64,000 bases of DNA from Microbacterium gubbeenense DSM 15944. Its GTDB lineage: Bacteria > Actinomycetota > Actinomycetes > Actinomycetales > Microbacteriaceae. Location: NCBI RefSeq assembly GCF_000422745.1, contig NZ_AUGQ01000002.1, positions 62,001 through 126,000 on the forward strand, given 5' to 3'. A program made the translations under genes and the position numbers. Each line of letters opens with the position of its first letter. Position 1 is the stretch's first letter. The notes beneath the pieces are model-generated. The model worked only from the letters and a program-made list of their open reading frames with translations, ran no database searches and was not told the DNA's origin. Shown in pieces: positions 19,847-27,459 of this stretch.

Positions 19847-20020
19847 GAGGTCTCTCTCTTTCTGTCATGCTCGGCAGAGCGAGCGTGCGTCAAGAGCAGG
19901 AGAGGAGATACCTGCTGGCCACCAGGAGAAATCCACCGGAATATTCCGGGAGATCACTTCTAGAGACCAGCTCCTGCGTGCCTGCTCCATATTGATGTGA
20001 AGTTATTACCGCTGAGCCTA
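19847..20020 (-). promoter_or_regulatory. Structured leader and promoter of pnp
   Basis: TAGGCT at 20015-20020 (minus strand) is a likely -10, giving a leader of about 160 bases. It contains the perfect palindrome CCGGAATATTCCGG (19936-19949), an imperfect CCTG-TGGCCA-CAGG stem (about 19908-19923), and a pyrimidine-rich CTCCTCTCC segment complementary to the purine-rich ribosome site just before the TTG. pnp leaders are autoregulatory in other bacteria; the same is inferred here. Confidence 0.45.
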
Positions 20021-20047
20021 TCAGTGCGGGGTGCAACGGGTCCTGGA

Positions 20048-20053
20048 TAGACT
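20048..20053 (+). promoter_or_regulatory. -10 element of the sigma-factor gene (TAGACT), leaderless start
   Basis: TAGACT, seven bases before ATG 20061. The presence of this element argues for the ATG rather than the in-frame GTG at 20031 as the start. Confidence 0.5.
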
Positions 20054-20060
20054 TCCGGCC

Positions 20061-20690
20061 ATGGGGACCACGCGGCGCGACGAGCTCGTTCGCGCCCTCG
20101 ACGACTCCGATGCCCGCGCAGCCTCGCGTGCGGCCGCCGCGCTCGTCGAGTCGGGCGAGCCCGACATGGCGCTCGAGGCCCTCGCCGAGCGTGCGGCTGG
20201 CAGCCGCGCGGCGCTCGACGCCCTCGTGGAGACCCTCGACGCGTCGCGAGTCGTGCACCGCTTCGCCGGATCCATGCTGCTCGACCGTGACGCCATCGAC
20301 GACGTCGCCCAGGACACGCTGATATCGGTCGTGCAGTCGATCGCCTCGTATCGGGGCGGCGGCAGGTTCACCAGCTGGGTGCATCCGATCGTCAGACGTC
20401 GCGTCGCGGACCATCTTCGCCGCCAGCGCGAGACGTCGCCGCTGAATGAAGAACTGCTTCCCTCGGCGCGGATGAGCTCGATGATCGCTACGCGTGCGAC
20501 CGTGCAACAGGCACTGGCGGATCTGCCCGACCTCTACCGCGTCCCCGTCGTTTTGCGCGACGTGCACGGGCTCTCGTATGCGGAGGTTGCCGAGCGGCTC
20601 GAATTGAGCCTCGGCACCGTGAAATCTCAGATCAGCCGCGGTCGGGCGATGGTCGCCGGCATGCTGACAGAAGACGAGGACCATTCGTGA
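20061..20690 (+). CDS. ECF-like RNA polymerase sigma factor
   Basis: 209 residues. An N-terminal extension of about 60 residues, Ala- and Asp-rich, precedes region 2 (LLDRDAIDDVAQDTLISVVQSI, with FTSWVHPIVRRRVADHLRR) and a C-terminal region 4 helix-turn-helix (LPDLYRVPVVLRDVHGLSYAEVAERL, then GTVKSQISRGR). Regions 1.2 and 3 are absent, as in ECF factors. Its last codon overlaps the kinase gene (GTGA), so the kinase is very likely its regulator in place of a classical anti-sigma factor. ATG 20061 is preferred over GTG 20031. Confidence 0.85.
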   Translation: MGTTRRDELVRALDDSDARAASRAAAALVESGEPDMALEALAERAAGSRAALDALVETLDASRVVHRFAGSMLLDRDAIDDVAQDTLISVVQSIASYRGGGRFTSWVHPIVRRRVADHLRRQRETSPLNEELLPSARMSSMIATRATVQQALADLPDLYRVPVVLRDVHGLSYAEVAERLELSLGTVKSQISRGRAMVAGMLTEDEDHS

Positions 20691-21874
20691 CGTCGCGCCT
20701 TTCCCATTACCTGATCGAGGAGACGATCGGCGCGGGCTCGTTCTCGTCGGTCCACCGCGCCGTCGACGAACGCCTGGGCGACACGGTGGCAATCAAGATC
20801 CTCGCCGAGAACCACAGTCTGAACCCCGAGATCCGCGAGCGGTTCATCGCGGAGGGGCGGGCGCTCCGGCGGGTCGGCGGGCACGGCGTTCCCGCGGTCT
20901 ACGACATCGGCGAGTCCGACCGGCAGCAGCCCTACCTCGTGCTCGAGCACGCCGACGGCGGATCCCTCCGCGTGCGCGTCGAGGCCCTGCGCGCCGGCGG
21001 ATGGCGTGCCGAGCGCCACGACCTGCTCGCCCTGGCGCGTCCGCTCGCCGCAGGCATCGCCGACGTGCATCGCGCGCGGATCGTGCACCGCGACCTCAGC
21101 CCCGGCAACCTGCTGCTCGCCTCGCGCGCGTCGTCGGGCGAGGAAACGGGGCTCGGATCCCACCTCGTGCGAGACGACGAGCGGCTGCTCATCTCTGACC
21201 TCGGAATGTGCAAGGATCTCGCGCTGAACTCGGGCCTCACCGTCGCGGGAGGCACGAGCGGATTCCGGCCTCCCGAGCAGAATGCGCCCGGGACCGTCGA
21301 CACGCGTGCCGACATCTGGGCGATCTCGGCGCTCATGAGCTGGGCCGCGGAAGGAGCCACGCTCCCGGCGGAGCTCACCCGGGTGCTCGCGCGCGGGCAG
21401 GCGAATCGGCCCGCGCGGCGCCAGCCGGACGCGGGCACGTGGCTTCGCGAGGTGGAGGCCGCGCTTGCGCCGCCCGAGCCCGCCCCCGTGGCGCCCCAGC
21501 CCGCTCCCCCCGCACGGTCGACGAAGCGGCGCCGGATCCTTGCGGGATCCGCCGCGTTGGTCGCGCTCGTCTGCGGGCTCGTCATCGGGCTGTGGATCGG
21601 ACACGATCCTGCCCTGCCGTCTGCGGCGTCCGGCGCGTCGATCAGCATCTCCGGCCCCACGGAGATCTCGGTCGGCGAGGAGGCTGTATTCACGGCGTCG
21701 GTCGACGGCGTGGACTCGTGGTCGTGGGCGCTGCCGAGTCACCAGTTCGTCGCCGACCAGGCGGAGGTCACCGTGACGCCGACGAGCGCGGGAACGGGCG
21801 AGATCGTGCTGCGCTCGCTGGCCGGTGACGGCACGGAGCTCGAGGCGCGCCGCACCGTGCGCGTCGTCGAGTGA
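20687..21874 (+). CDS. Transmembrane Ser/Thr protein kinase with extracytoplasmic domain
   Basis: 395 residues, start GTG 20687 overlapping the sigma gene. Kinase domain at residues about 8-265: glycine loop IGAGSFSSVHRA, VAIKIL Lys, catalytic HRDLSPGNLL, metal-binding DLG in place of DFG (ISDLGMCKDL), and GTSGFRPPEQ before a Pro-rich linker. One membrane helix (about 285-306) is followed by roughly 90 residues outside the cell with alternating hydrophobic beta-type pattern and SWSWALPSHQF, like an Ig or PKD fold. No PASTA repeats. Likely senses an envelope cue and controls the coupled sigma factor. Confidence 0.88.
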   Translation: MTSRLSHYLIEETIGAGSFSSVHRAVDERLGDTVAIKILAENHSLNPEIRERFIAEGRALRRVGGHGVPAVYDIGESDRQQPYLVLEHADGGSLRVRVEALRAGGWRAERHDLLALARPLAAGIADVHRARIVHRDLSPGNLLLASRASSGEETGLGSHLVRDDERLLISDLGMCKDLALNSGLTVAGGTSGFRPPEQNAPGTVDTRADIWAISALMSWAAEGATLPAELTRVLARGQANRPARRQPDAGTWLREVEAALAPPEPAPVAPQPAPPARSTKRRRILAGSAALVALVCGLVIGLWIGHDPALPSAASGASISISGPTEISVGEEAVFTASVDGVDSWSWALPSHQFVADQAEVTVTPTSAGTGEIVLRSLAGDGTELEARRTVRVVE

Positions 21875-21956
21875 GAACTTTTTCGGATCCGTTGCAACCT
21901 TTCCGTCGCGGAGCGCGACATACATACGAACCATCCACGCATCGGAGGAAGAGATC

Positions 21957-23105
21957 ATGACCTCAACGACCACCCGCACCCTGTTCATCCGCTCGGGCGC
22001 CGGCCTCGCCGCGCTGTCCATGCTCGCGCTCGCCGGGTGCGGATCCGCGAATGACGCCGCCACGTTCCAGACCGGCGCGGGCGGCGCTTCCGAGGAGATG
22101 TCGGCGACGCCTGCGCCGACCGAAGAGGCCGCGGCCGGCGGCGAGTCCGTCGAACCGGGTTTCGTGTACGACGACATCTCCAAGAACGTCACCTCGACCG
22201 CGAACCTCCGTCCGGAGAACGACCAGGTCGTGGTGCCGAACGGCACGCTGACCATCAACTCCGTGCAGGAGGTCTCCACAGTGAAAGGCGAGGATCTCGG
22301 CCTCGGTACCGTCGACGGCGGTTACGGCGCCCCAGAGGGCGAGGCTCTCCGCGTCGTGGATGTGTCATTTGCGCCGAACGAGGAGTTCCCCGACAGCGAC
22401 GCGCCGACCTCCGACCTGTCGATCGAGGTCGGCGGCGCCCAGGAGCACCTGTACACCCTCGACGGAGAGCAGGATCACCGGATCCTCGTCTCGGCGGCCG
22501 AAGACGGCACGACCCAGCTCATCGTCTCGTCGGAGGGACACGAGCAGCAGGTCGACGTGCTCACCGGCGAGCGCGCCGATGACGACGTCGCCGCCGCCTA
22601 CTACCTCTCCACGCCCCGCCAGGAACCGCACCACGAGTTTCCGATCGAGAGTGATCGCTTCCCGACGAAGTCGACCACCGGCCCCGACGAGGATGTGACG
22701 ACTGCGTACTCGTTCCAGGTCGACTCGGCGACGCTGTCGGCCTGGACGGCGGAGGACGGGTGGGCCGAGCCCGACCAAGCGTGGCTCGTCGTGGATTGGA
22801 AGTACGAGGTCACGGCCGAGCACTCCATCATCTCGGGGCGCATCGACCGATTCGACGCGGCCCTCGCGATCAAGGTCGGCGATGACGTCACCCAGGACAA
22901 AGTGCACGACGAGGACAAGAATCGTCATGCCGAAGGCAACCGCTCGACGTCGGTCTCCGTACCGATCGAGACGACTGACGTGACCGTCAGCGTGTCGGGC
23001 GGCGTCGTGATCAGCATGTCCGGCGGTTCCGGCCTCCAGATGGCCGGCGAGACGACGGGCGAGTTCGCCTCGGACGAGCTGAAGCTGTCGTTCCCGCAGG
23101 AATAA
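21957..23105 (+). CDS. Lipoprotein of unknown function, third gene of the sigma-kinase locus
   Basis: 382 residues. Signal peptide with lipobox LALAGCGS near residue 23-30, then a Ser/Glu/Ala-rich linker and a beta-rich, strongly acidic body. I recognise no catalytic motif. ATG 21957 follows GGAGGAAGAG. It lies 82 bases after the kinase gene, with an intervening region that has TGCAACC at 21893, so it may be a target or an envelope partner of the sigma/kinase pair. Followed by a large inverted repeat. Confidence 0.82.
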   Translation: MTSTTTRTLFIRSGAGLAALSMLALAGCGSANDAATFQTGAGGASEEMSATPAPTEEAAAGGESVEPGFVYDDISKNVTSTANLRPENDQVVVPNGTLTINSVQEVSTVKGEDLGLGTVDGGYGAPEGEALRVVDVSFAPNEEFPDSDAPTSDLSIEVGGAQEHLYTLDGEQDHRILVSAAEDGTTQLIVSSEGHEQQVDVLTGERADDDVAAAYYLSTPRQEPHHEFPIESDRFPTKSTTGPDEDVTTAYSFQVDSATLSAWTAEDGWAEPDQAWLVVDWKYEVTAEHSIISGRIDRFDAALAIKVGDDVTQDKVHDEDKNRHAEGNRSTSVSVPIETTDVTVSVSGGVVISMSGGSGLQMAGETTGEFASDELKLSFPQE

Positions 23106-23113
23106 CCGGCTGA

Positions 23114-23181
23114 ACCCGCTCCCGTGACGCAAACGGATCCTCGTACGAGCAGGAGCGTACGTTCGCGTCACGGGAACGGGT
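23114..23181 (+). terminator. Large imperfect inverted repeat after the lipoprotein gene
   Basis: Two 22-base arms (23114-23135 and 23160-23181) pair with two mismatches around a centre holding the 10-bp palindrome CTCGTACGAG. There is no T-run. Probably the 3' end of the lipoprotein message. Confidence 0.6.
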
Positions 23182-23199
23182 CAATCGGCGCGGCGCCCG

Positions 23200-23218
23200 G
23201 AGAACCCACCCGGTTCTC
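23200..23218 (-). terminator. Short hairpin after the acetyltransferase gene
   Basis: GAGAACC and GGTTCTC form a 7-bp stem with a 5-base loop, 13 bases beyond the stop of the minus-strand acetyltransferase gene. Confidence 0.4.
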
Positions 23219-23231
23219 AGAGCAGTCGGCG

Positions 23232-23840
23232 TCAGGCTGAGGCGGGGTCGCGCTGGAGGTCGAGGCCGAACGCCCGGGAGCCCTGGGGCGCCGTCAGCTC
23301 CTCGAAGCCCGCCTTCGGGTAGAACGCCGCGGCGCCGACGTTCTCGGCCGACGCGACCGCGTGCACGCCCGGAACGCCGCGATGGCCGAGCGCGACCGCG
23401 AGGTACGAGATGAGGGTCGTTCCCCATCCCTTCCCCTGCGCGTCCGGCAGCAGGTCGATGTGCAGGTGCGCGGGATGCGTCCCCTCGTGCGCCCAGACCC
23501 CGGGGGCGCGGCTGTCGGCCGAGGCCACGAGATCCGCCTGGTTCTGATCGCGGGATGCGGCGTACGCGGCCCGCCTCGGCGGCCACCACTCGTCGCGGAA
23601 CCATGCCTCGAACGCATCGGTGTCGTCCGTCGCGACGATGTAGCCGTGCGCGCGCCCGCCATCGTCCTCGACCACGAACGCGAGATCCGGGTGGCGCTCG
23701 AGGTACGGCAGCAGGTACAGCTCGGCCCAGAGCAGGTCGTCGTCCAGCAGGCCGGTGGCGTCTGAGCCGTTGTCGGCCGTGCCGATGCACACCTCGACGA
23801 GGTCATCGAGGTCGGAGGGATCGTACGGGCGAACGGTCAT
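23232..23840 (-). CDS. GNAT-family N-acetyltransferase
   Basis: 202 residues. The GNAT core is at residues about 90-190 with LHIDLLPDAQGKGWGTTLISYL (acetyl-CoA pyrophosphate loop of the Q/R-x-x-G-x-G/A type) and the closing AFYPKAGFEE. The N-terminal half (PYDPSDLDDLVEVCIGTADNG and FVVEDDGGRAHGYIVATDDTDAF) resembles the GNAT subgroup that includes the C-terminal domain of eukaryotic O-GlcNAcase. Substrate unknown. ATG 23840 is chosen for its AAGGAG ribosome site. Confidence 0.85.
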   Translation of the reverse strand: MTVRPYDPSDLDDLVEVCIGTADNGSDATGLLDDDLLWAELYLLPYLERHPDLAFVVEDDGGRAHGYIVATDDTDAFEAWFRDEWWPPRRAAYAASRDQNQADLVASADSRAPGVWAHEGTHPAHLHIDLLPDAQGKGWGTTLISYLAVALGHRGVPGVHAVASAENVGAAAFYPKAGFEELTAPQGSRAFGLDLQRDPASA

Positions 23841-23901
23841 GCGCGACTCCTTCGACGGGTGAACGTCATGATACTCAGCTCGAGGATCCTTCGTCATCGG
23901 C

Positions 23902-23907
23902 TAGCGT
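23902..23907 (+). promoter_or_regulatory. -10 element (TAGCGT), leaderless start
   Basis: TAGCGT seven bases before ATG 23915 of the membrane protein gene; no ribosome site between them. Confidence 0.5.
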
Positions 23908-23914
23908 AAAAACA

Positions 23915-25066
23915 ATGTCTGACGTCGAGTCCTTCTTCATTCTGTTCGCGATCGGCGCGATCGCTGCGGTGATCTCCCTCGTCATCATCGCGATCGCGCA
24001 CCCGATCGCTCGGCACATGCCGAAGGCGCCCGTGATCGAGTTCCTGCCGCCGCCCGGCGATATCATCACGCACGGCCTCGCGGTGCGGGCCGATCGCCGC
24101 GTCGTGACCGCGGTGATCATGCAGCTCGCCGTCGCGGGCAAGATCCGCGTGCTCGCCCCGCGCGGCACGCACGGTCCCGTCGCGATCGAGGCCCTGCCGG
24201 GCACCGGCCTGTCGGCCGACGATCACTTCTTCCTGCAGGCGCTGCGCCCTCGGAAGATGAACAAGCGCCGGACCCGCCGGTATCTGGCGGCCCTGCGCGA
24301 GATCGGCATCAGCGTCACGCGCATCGAGGACGCACCCGACATCACCTTCCTGCGCGGCCGCGGGGCCTTCCGCGGATTCCAGCAGCGCAGTCTCGCCGAG
24401 CACCTCGACCGCGCGCGCACTCGCGCGAAGACGGCCGGCCTCGCGCGCCGCTTCTCCGGCAGCGTGCACCTCTACCTGCTGTCGCTGTTGTTCCTGGTCT
24501 CGACCATCGCGACCCTGCTGTTCGCGCTCGGCGCCGTCCTCAACGGCGTCACCTGGGGCGCGCTCGGCGCGCTCGTCGGCATTGCGGCGATGTTCTGGGT
24601 GCTCGCGCTCGCCCCGCCGCCGATCATGCGCTTCACCCCCGAGGGGCACGCGCTGCGCGTGCGCCTCTCGGGTCTGCGCGACTACATGCGCCTCGCCGAG
24701 CAGGACCGCATGCGAGTGCTGCAATCGCCGCAGGGCGCGCTGCGCACCCCGGCCGGCGCCCTCACGCCGGGAGGTCAGGCCCTCGGCCTGCGCCCCGCAC
24801 CGACGGCCGGCGACCCCGTCGCGCAGTCGGAGCTCGACCGCTTCGTGCTCATCGAGCGCCTCCTGCCGTACGCCGTCCTGTTCCGCCAGGAGCGCGAGTG
24901 GCAGCGCGAGCTCGAGCACCTCGGCGGCACCGTGGAGTTCTCACAGAACATGCGCGTGCTCGGGTCGACGCTCGAGGGCCTCATGGCGATTCTGCAGGTG
25001 CTCTCGGCGATCGGCCAGGTGCTGCGCGCCGTCGGCGCCGTGTTCTCGCTGTTCGCGCGGACTTGA
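23915..25066 (+). CDS. Membrane protein, DUF2207-like C-terminal region
   Basis: 383 residues, function unknown. A hydrophobic N-terminal helix (about 8-30), a soluble stretch with VIEFLPPPGDIITHGLAVRADRR and a cluster of basic residues, two adjacent membrane helices near residues 190-235, and a C-terminal soluble part with FVLIERLLPYAVLFRQEREW, a pattern seen in the C-terminal part of DUF2207 (YciQ-like) proteins. Its end lies four bases from the convergent glycosyltransferase gene. TAGCGT and no ribosome site upstream suggest leaderless translation from ATG 23915. Confidence 0.75.
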   Translation: MSDVESFFILFAIGAIAAVISLVIIAIAHPIARHMPKAPVIEFLPPPGDIITHGLAVRADRRVVTAVIMQLAVAGKIRVLAPRGTHGPVAIEALPGTGLSADDHFFLQALRPRKMNKRRTRRYLAALREIGISVTRIEDAPDITFLRGRGAFRGFQQRSLAEHLDRARTRAKTAGLARRFSGSVHLYLLSLLFLVSTIATLLFALGAVLNGVTWGALGALVGIAAMFWVLALAPPPIMRFTPEGHALRVRLSGLRDYMRLAEQDRMRVLQSPQGALRTPAGALTPGGQALGLRPAPTAGDPVAQSELDRFVLIERLLPYAVLFRQEREWQRELEHLGGTVEFSQNMRVLGSTLEGLMAILQVLSAIGQVLRAVGAVFSLFART

Positions 25067-25070
25067 TCCG

Positions 25071-27038
25071 TCAGGCGTCCGCCGGCTCGCCGTCGAGGCG
25101 ACCGCGCGGAATCACGACGTAGTCGCTGTGCTTGGCGAGGATCCCGTCGCCGGCGGTGCGCCCGTGGAGGCGTCGCCAGACCCACGGGATCGCGTGCGTC
25201 GTCAGCCACGGTCGGCGAGGATCCTCCCCCTCGGTGTGGAACGCATCGTCGAGGTCGCCGAGGTGGGCGGCGTCCGGCACACCCAGCACGTCGGCCGCGC
25301 GGTAGGACAGCAGCCGGTGGCCGCGGCTCGCGAGGTGCACCCTGTCGGCCGAGAACATCTCGAGCTCGCTCAGCTCCGGCAGCGCCTCGGCGTCGACCAG
25401 GTAGCAGCCCGTCTCCCGCGCGATGCGGCGCAGCTCATGGGCGAAGCGGGCGAAGCGCCGCGCGAACACGCGGGCGGCCCGCCGCCGCGGCAGGAACGGT
25501 GTCACGAGCAGCACATCGGATCCGGCCTCCCGCAGTCGCCGCACCCCGCTCTCCAGCTCGCGCGCGAGCCGCACGGGGTCCGCGCCGTGGCTGATCAGGT
25601 CGTTGGATCCCATGAAGATCGCCGTGAGATCCGGTCGCAGATCAAGCGCATCGGGGATCTGCACGTAGGTGAGGTCGCGCACCCTGCGACTGCGCACGGC
25701 GAGGTTCGCGTAGAGGAAGTCCTCGCCCGCACTCTCGGCGAGCATCGTCGCGAGGCGGTCGGCCCAGCCTCGGTACTGGCCGTCGAGCATGCGCGAGGTG
25801 TCGCAGAGCCCCTCCGTCAGCGAGTCGCCGAGCGCGACGAACCGTCGCCAGCGCGGGGCCGCGTCCGGGATCGCGGGCGCGATCGGGCGCGTCAGCGAGC
25901 GGACCACGAGACCGTCGTCGAACCGGCGCAGTCGCTCCGCCTCGACGTAGTGCGCCACGAGCTGCTCCGTGAGCGCGCGCCAGGTTCGCGGCGTGACGCT
26001 CTCGCGTGCGGCGGTGCCGAAGGATCCGCGCTTCGCGTCGTCGCCGAGCAGATCGAGCACGCGGGCGCGCATGTCGTCCAGATCGCCCGGCGCGTACAGC
26101 CAGCCGTCGATCGAGCTGCGCACAAGGTCGACGGGCCCGCCGGATCCCGTCGCCACGACGGGAACGCCGCTCGCGAGGGCCTCCTGCACGGTCTGGCAGA
26201 ACGTCTCGGCCTCCCCCGGATGCACGAACACGTCGAAGCTCGCGACGGCGCGGCCGAGGTCGTCGCCGCCGAGGAAACCGGTGAAAACCGCGCCCGGCAG
26301 ATCGCGCTCGAGGCGCTGGCGCTCCGGTCCGTCCCCGACGATCACGAGCCGCGCGCCCGGGATGTCGTTCAGCGCGCGCAGGTCCTCGACCTGCTTCTCG
26401 GGCGCGAGGCGGCCGACGTACCCGATGATCCGTTCGCCCGGGGCGACCTCGTTGCGCCATGCCTCCGAGCGTCGCTCCGGGGAGAAGCGGTCGGCGTCGA
26501 CGCCGCGCCCCCAGCGCCACATGCGGTCGATGCCGAGCGCGTCGAGCTGACGCTCGGCCGCGCTCGAGGGCACGAGCGACATCGTGGCGCGGCGGTGCAG
26601 CCTGGCGACGTGGGACTCCGCGAGCGCCGCGATGCCACGCACGCCGTACTTCGCCGTGTACGCGATGACGTCCGTCTGATAGATCGCGACGGTGGGCAGG
26701 CCGAGCGCGTCCGCCGCGACCACGCCCTGCCAGCCGAGCACGGCGGGAGAGGCGAGGTGCACGACGTCGGGATCGAACGCCGTGAGGATCCGCTTCAGCT
26801 GCGCGACGGGGGCGAGCGCGACGCGCACGTCCGGATACGTCGGCAGCGCGACCGAGGCGAGCAGCGTCGTCTCGGGGATCGGGATGCCGACCACGTCGGC
26901 CGGCTGCCCCGGCGCCTTCGGTGCGATGACGAGCACCTCGTGGCCCAGGTCCCGCAGATGAGACGACACCTGCAGAACGGATCCGGTGACACCGTTCATG
27001 TGCGGAAGAAAGCTCTCTGTCACGATCGCGACGCGCAT
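25071..27038 (-). CDS. Fusion of a GT4 glycosyltransferase and an SGNH/GDSL hydrolase
   Basis: 655 residues in one uninterrupted frame. Residues about 1-385 are a GT-B glycosyltransferase of family 4 (IVTESFLPHMNGV at the start, GYVGRLAPEKQ, VFVHPGEAETFCQTVQEA for the nucleotide-sugar site), closest in feel to mannosyltransferases of lipid or lipoglycan synthesis. Residues about 415-600 are an SGNH esterase with all blocks: catalytic Ser in FVALGDSLTEG, Gly in the following block, Asn in MGSNDL, and DxxH as DRVHLASRGH. No signal peptide, so it is cytoplasmic. A lipid-linked glycan being both glycosylated and deacylated is one inference. Start ATG 27038 follows GAAGG. Confidence 0.88.
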   Translation of the reverse strand: MRVAIVTESFLPHMNGVTGSVLQVSSHLRDLGHEVLVIAPKAPGQPADVVGIPIPETTLLASVALPTYPDVRVALAPVAQLKRILTAFDPDVVHLASPAVLGWQGVVAADALGLPTVAIYQTDVIAYTAKYGVRGIAALAESHVARLHRRATMSLVPSSAAERQLDALGIDRMWRWGRGVDADRFSPERRSEAWRNEVAPGERIIGYVGRLAPEKQVEDLRALNDIPGARLVIVGDGPERQRLERDLPGAVFTGFLGGDDLGRAVASFDVFVHPGEAETFCQTVQEALASGVPVVATGSGGPVDLVRSSIDGWLYAPGDLDDMRARVLDLLGDDAKRGSFGTAARESVTPRTWRALTEQLVAHYVEAERLRRFDDGLVVRSLTRPIAPAIPDAAPRWRRFVALGDSLTEGLCDTSRMLDGQYRGWADRLATMLAESAGEDFLYANLAVRSRRVRDLTYVQIPDALDLRPDLTAIFMGSNDLISHGADPVRLARELESGVRRLREAGSDVLLVTPFLPRRRAARVFARRFARFAHELRRIARETGCYLVDAEALPELSELEMFSADRVHLASRGHRLLSYRAADVLGVPDAAHLGDLDDAFHTEGEDPRRPWLTTHAIPWVWRRLHGRTAGDGILAKHSDYVVIPRGRLDGEPADA

Positions 27039-27183
27039 GCCTTCAGGATGCCCCCGAGGAGCGACCGCGTCGTGCCGTTTCGCCGCCTGTTCACGGAGTG
27101 CGCCGTGAGAGTTCTCCCCCCGTTCACCGCGGCGCGCGCGATGACGGCGCGCCGCACCCGATGAACTCGCGCCCCGGGCGGAC

Positions 27184-27189
27184 TAGGCT
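27184..27189 (+). promoter_or_regulatory. -10 element (TAGGCT), leaderless start
   Basis: TAGGCT six bases before ATG 27196 of the DUF5302 gene. Confidence 0.5.
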
Positions 27190-27195
27190 GACGCC

Positions 27196-27375
27196 ATGAG
27201 CGCATCAGATGAGGACGTCACCCCGTCCGACGCCATGAAACGGAAGTTCCGCGAGGCGCTGGAGAAGAAGAACGCGCAGCATCGCGAGGGCGAGGCCCAC
27301 CTCGACGGCGATTCCGCGATCCACGAGAAGCACCAGGCCCACACCCAGCGCCAGTTCCGCCGCAAGAGCGGCTGA
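27196..27375 (+). CDS. DUF5302 family small protein
   Basis: 59 residues, highly charged, no hydrophobic segment. It matches the actinobacterial DUF5302 pattern: MKRKFREALEKK in the middle and a C-terminal FRRKSG. Function unknown. It is preceded by a -10 box and no ribosome site, and followed six bases later by a very long perfect hairpin. Confidence 0.85.
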   Translation: MSASDEDVTPSDAMKRKFREALEKKNAQHREGEAHLDGDSAIHEKHQAHTQRQFRRKSG

Positions 27376-27380
27376 CGCCT

Positions 27381-27436
27381 GAAAATGACTGTTGCGGCTC
27401 TAGATCGCGAGTTTTAGAGCCGCAACAGTCATTTTC
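27381..27436. repeat. Perfect 22-bp inverted repeat, likely bidirectional terminator
   Basis: Arms at 27381-27402 and 27415-27436 are exact reverse complements with a 12-base loop. Outer ends are GAAAAT/ATTTTC, so a run of T follows the stem on both strands. It lies between the convergent DUF5302 and monooxygenase genes. Its length and perfection exceed an ordinary terminator; a copy of a dispersed element is possible. Confidence 0.85.
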
Positions 27437-27459
27437 GGAGCATTCGTGCCGGAGCGGCC

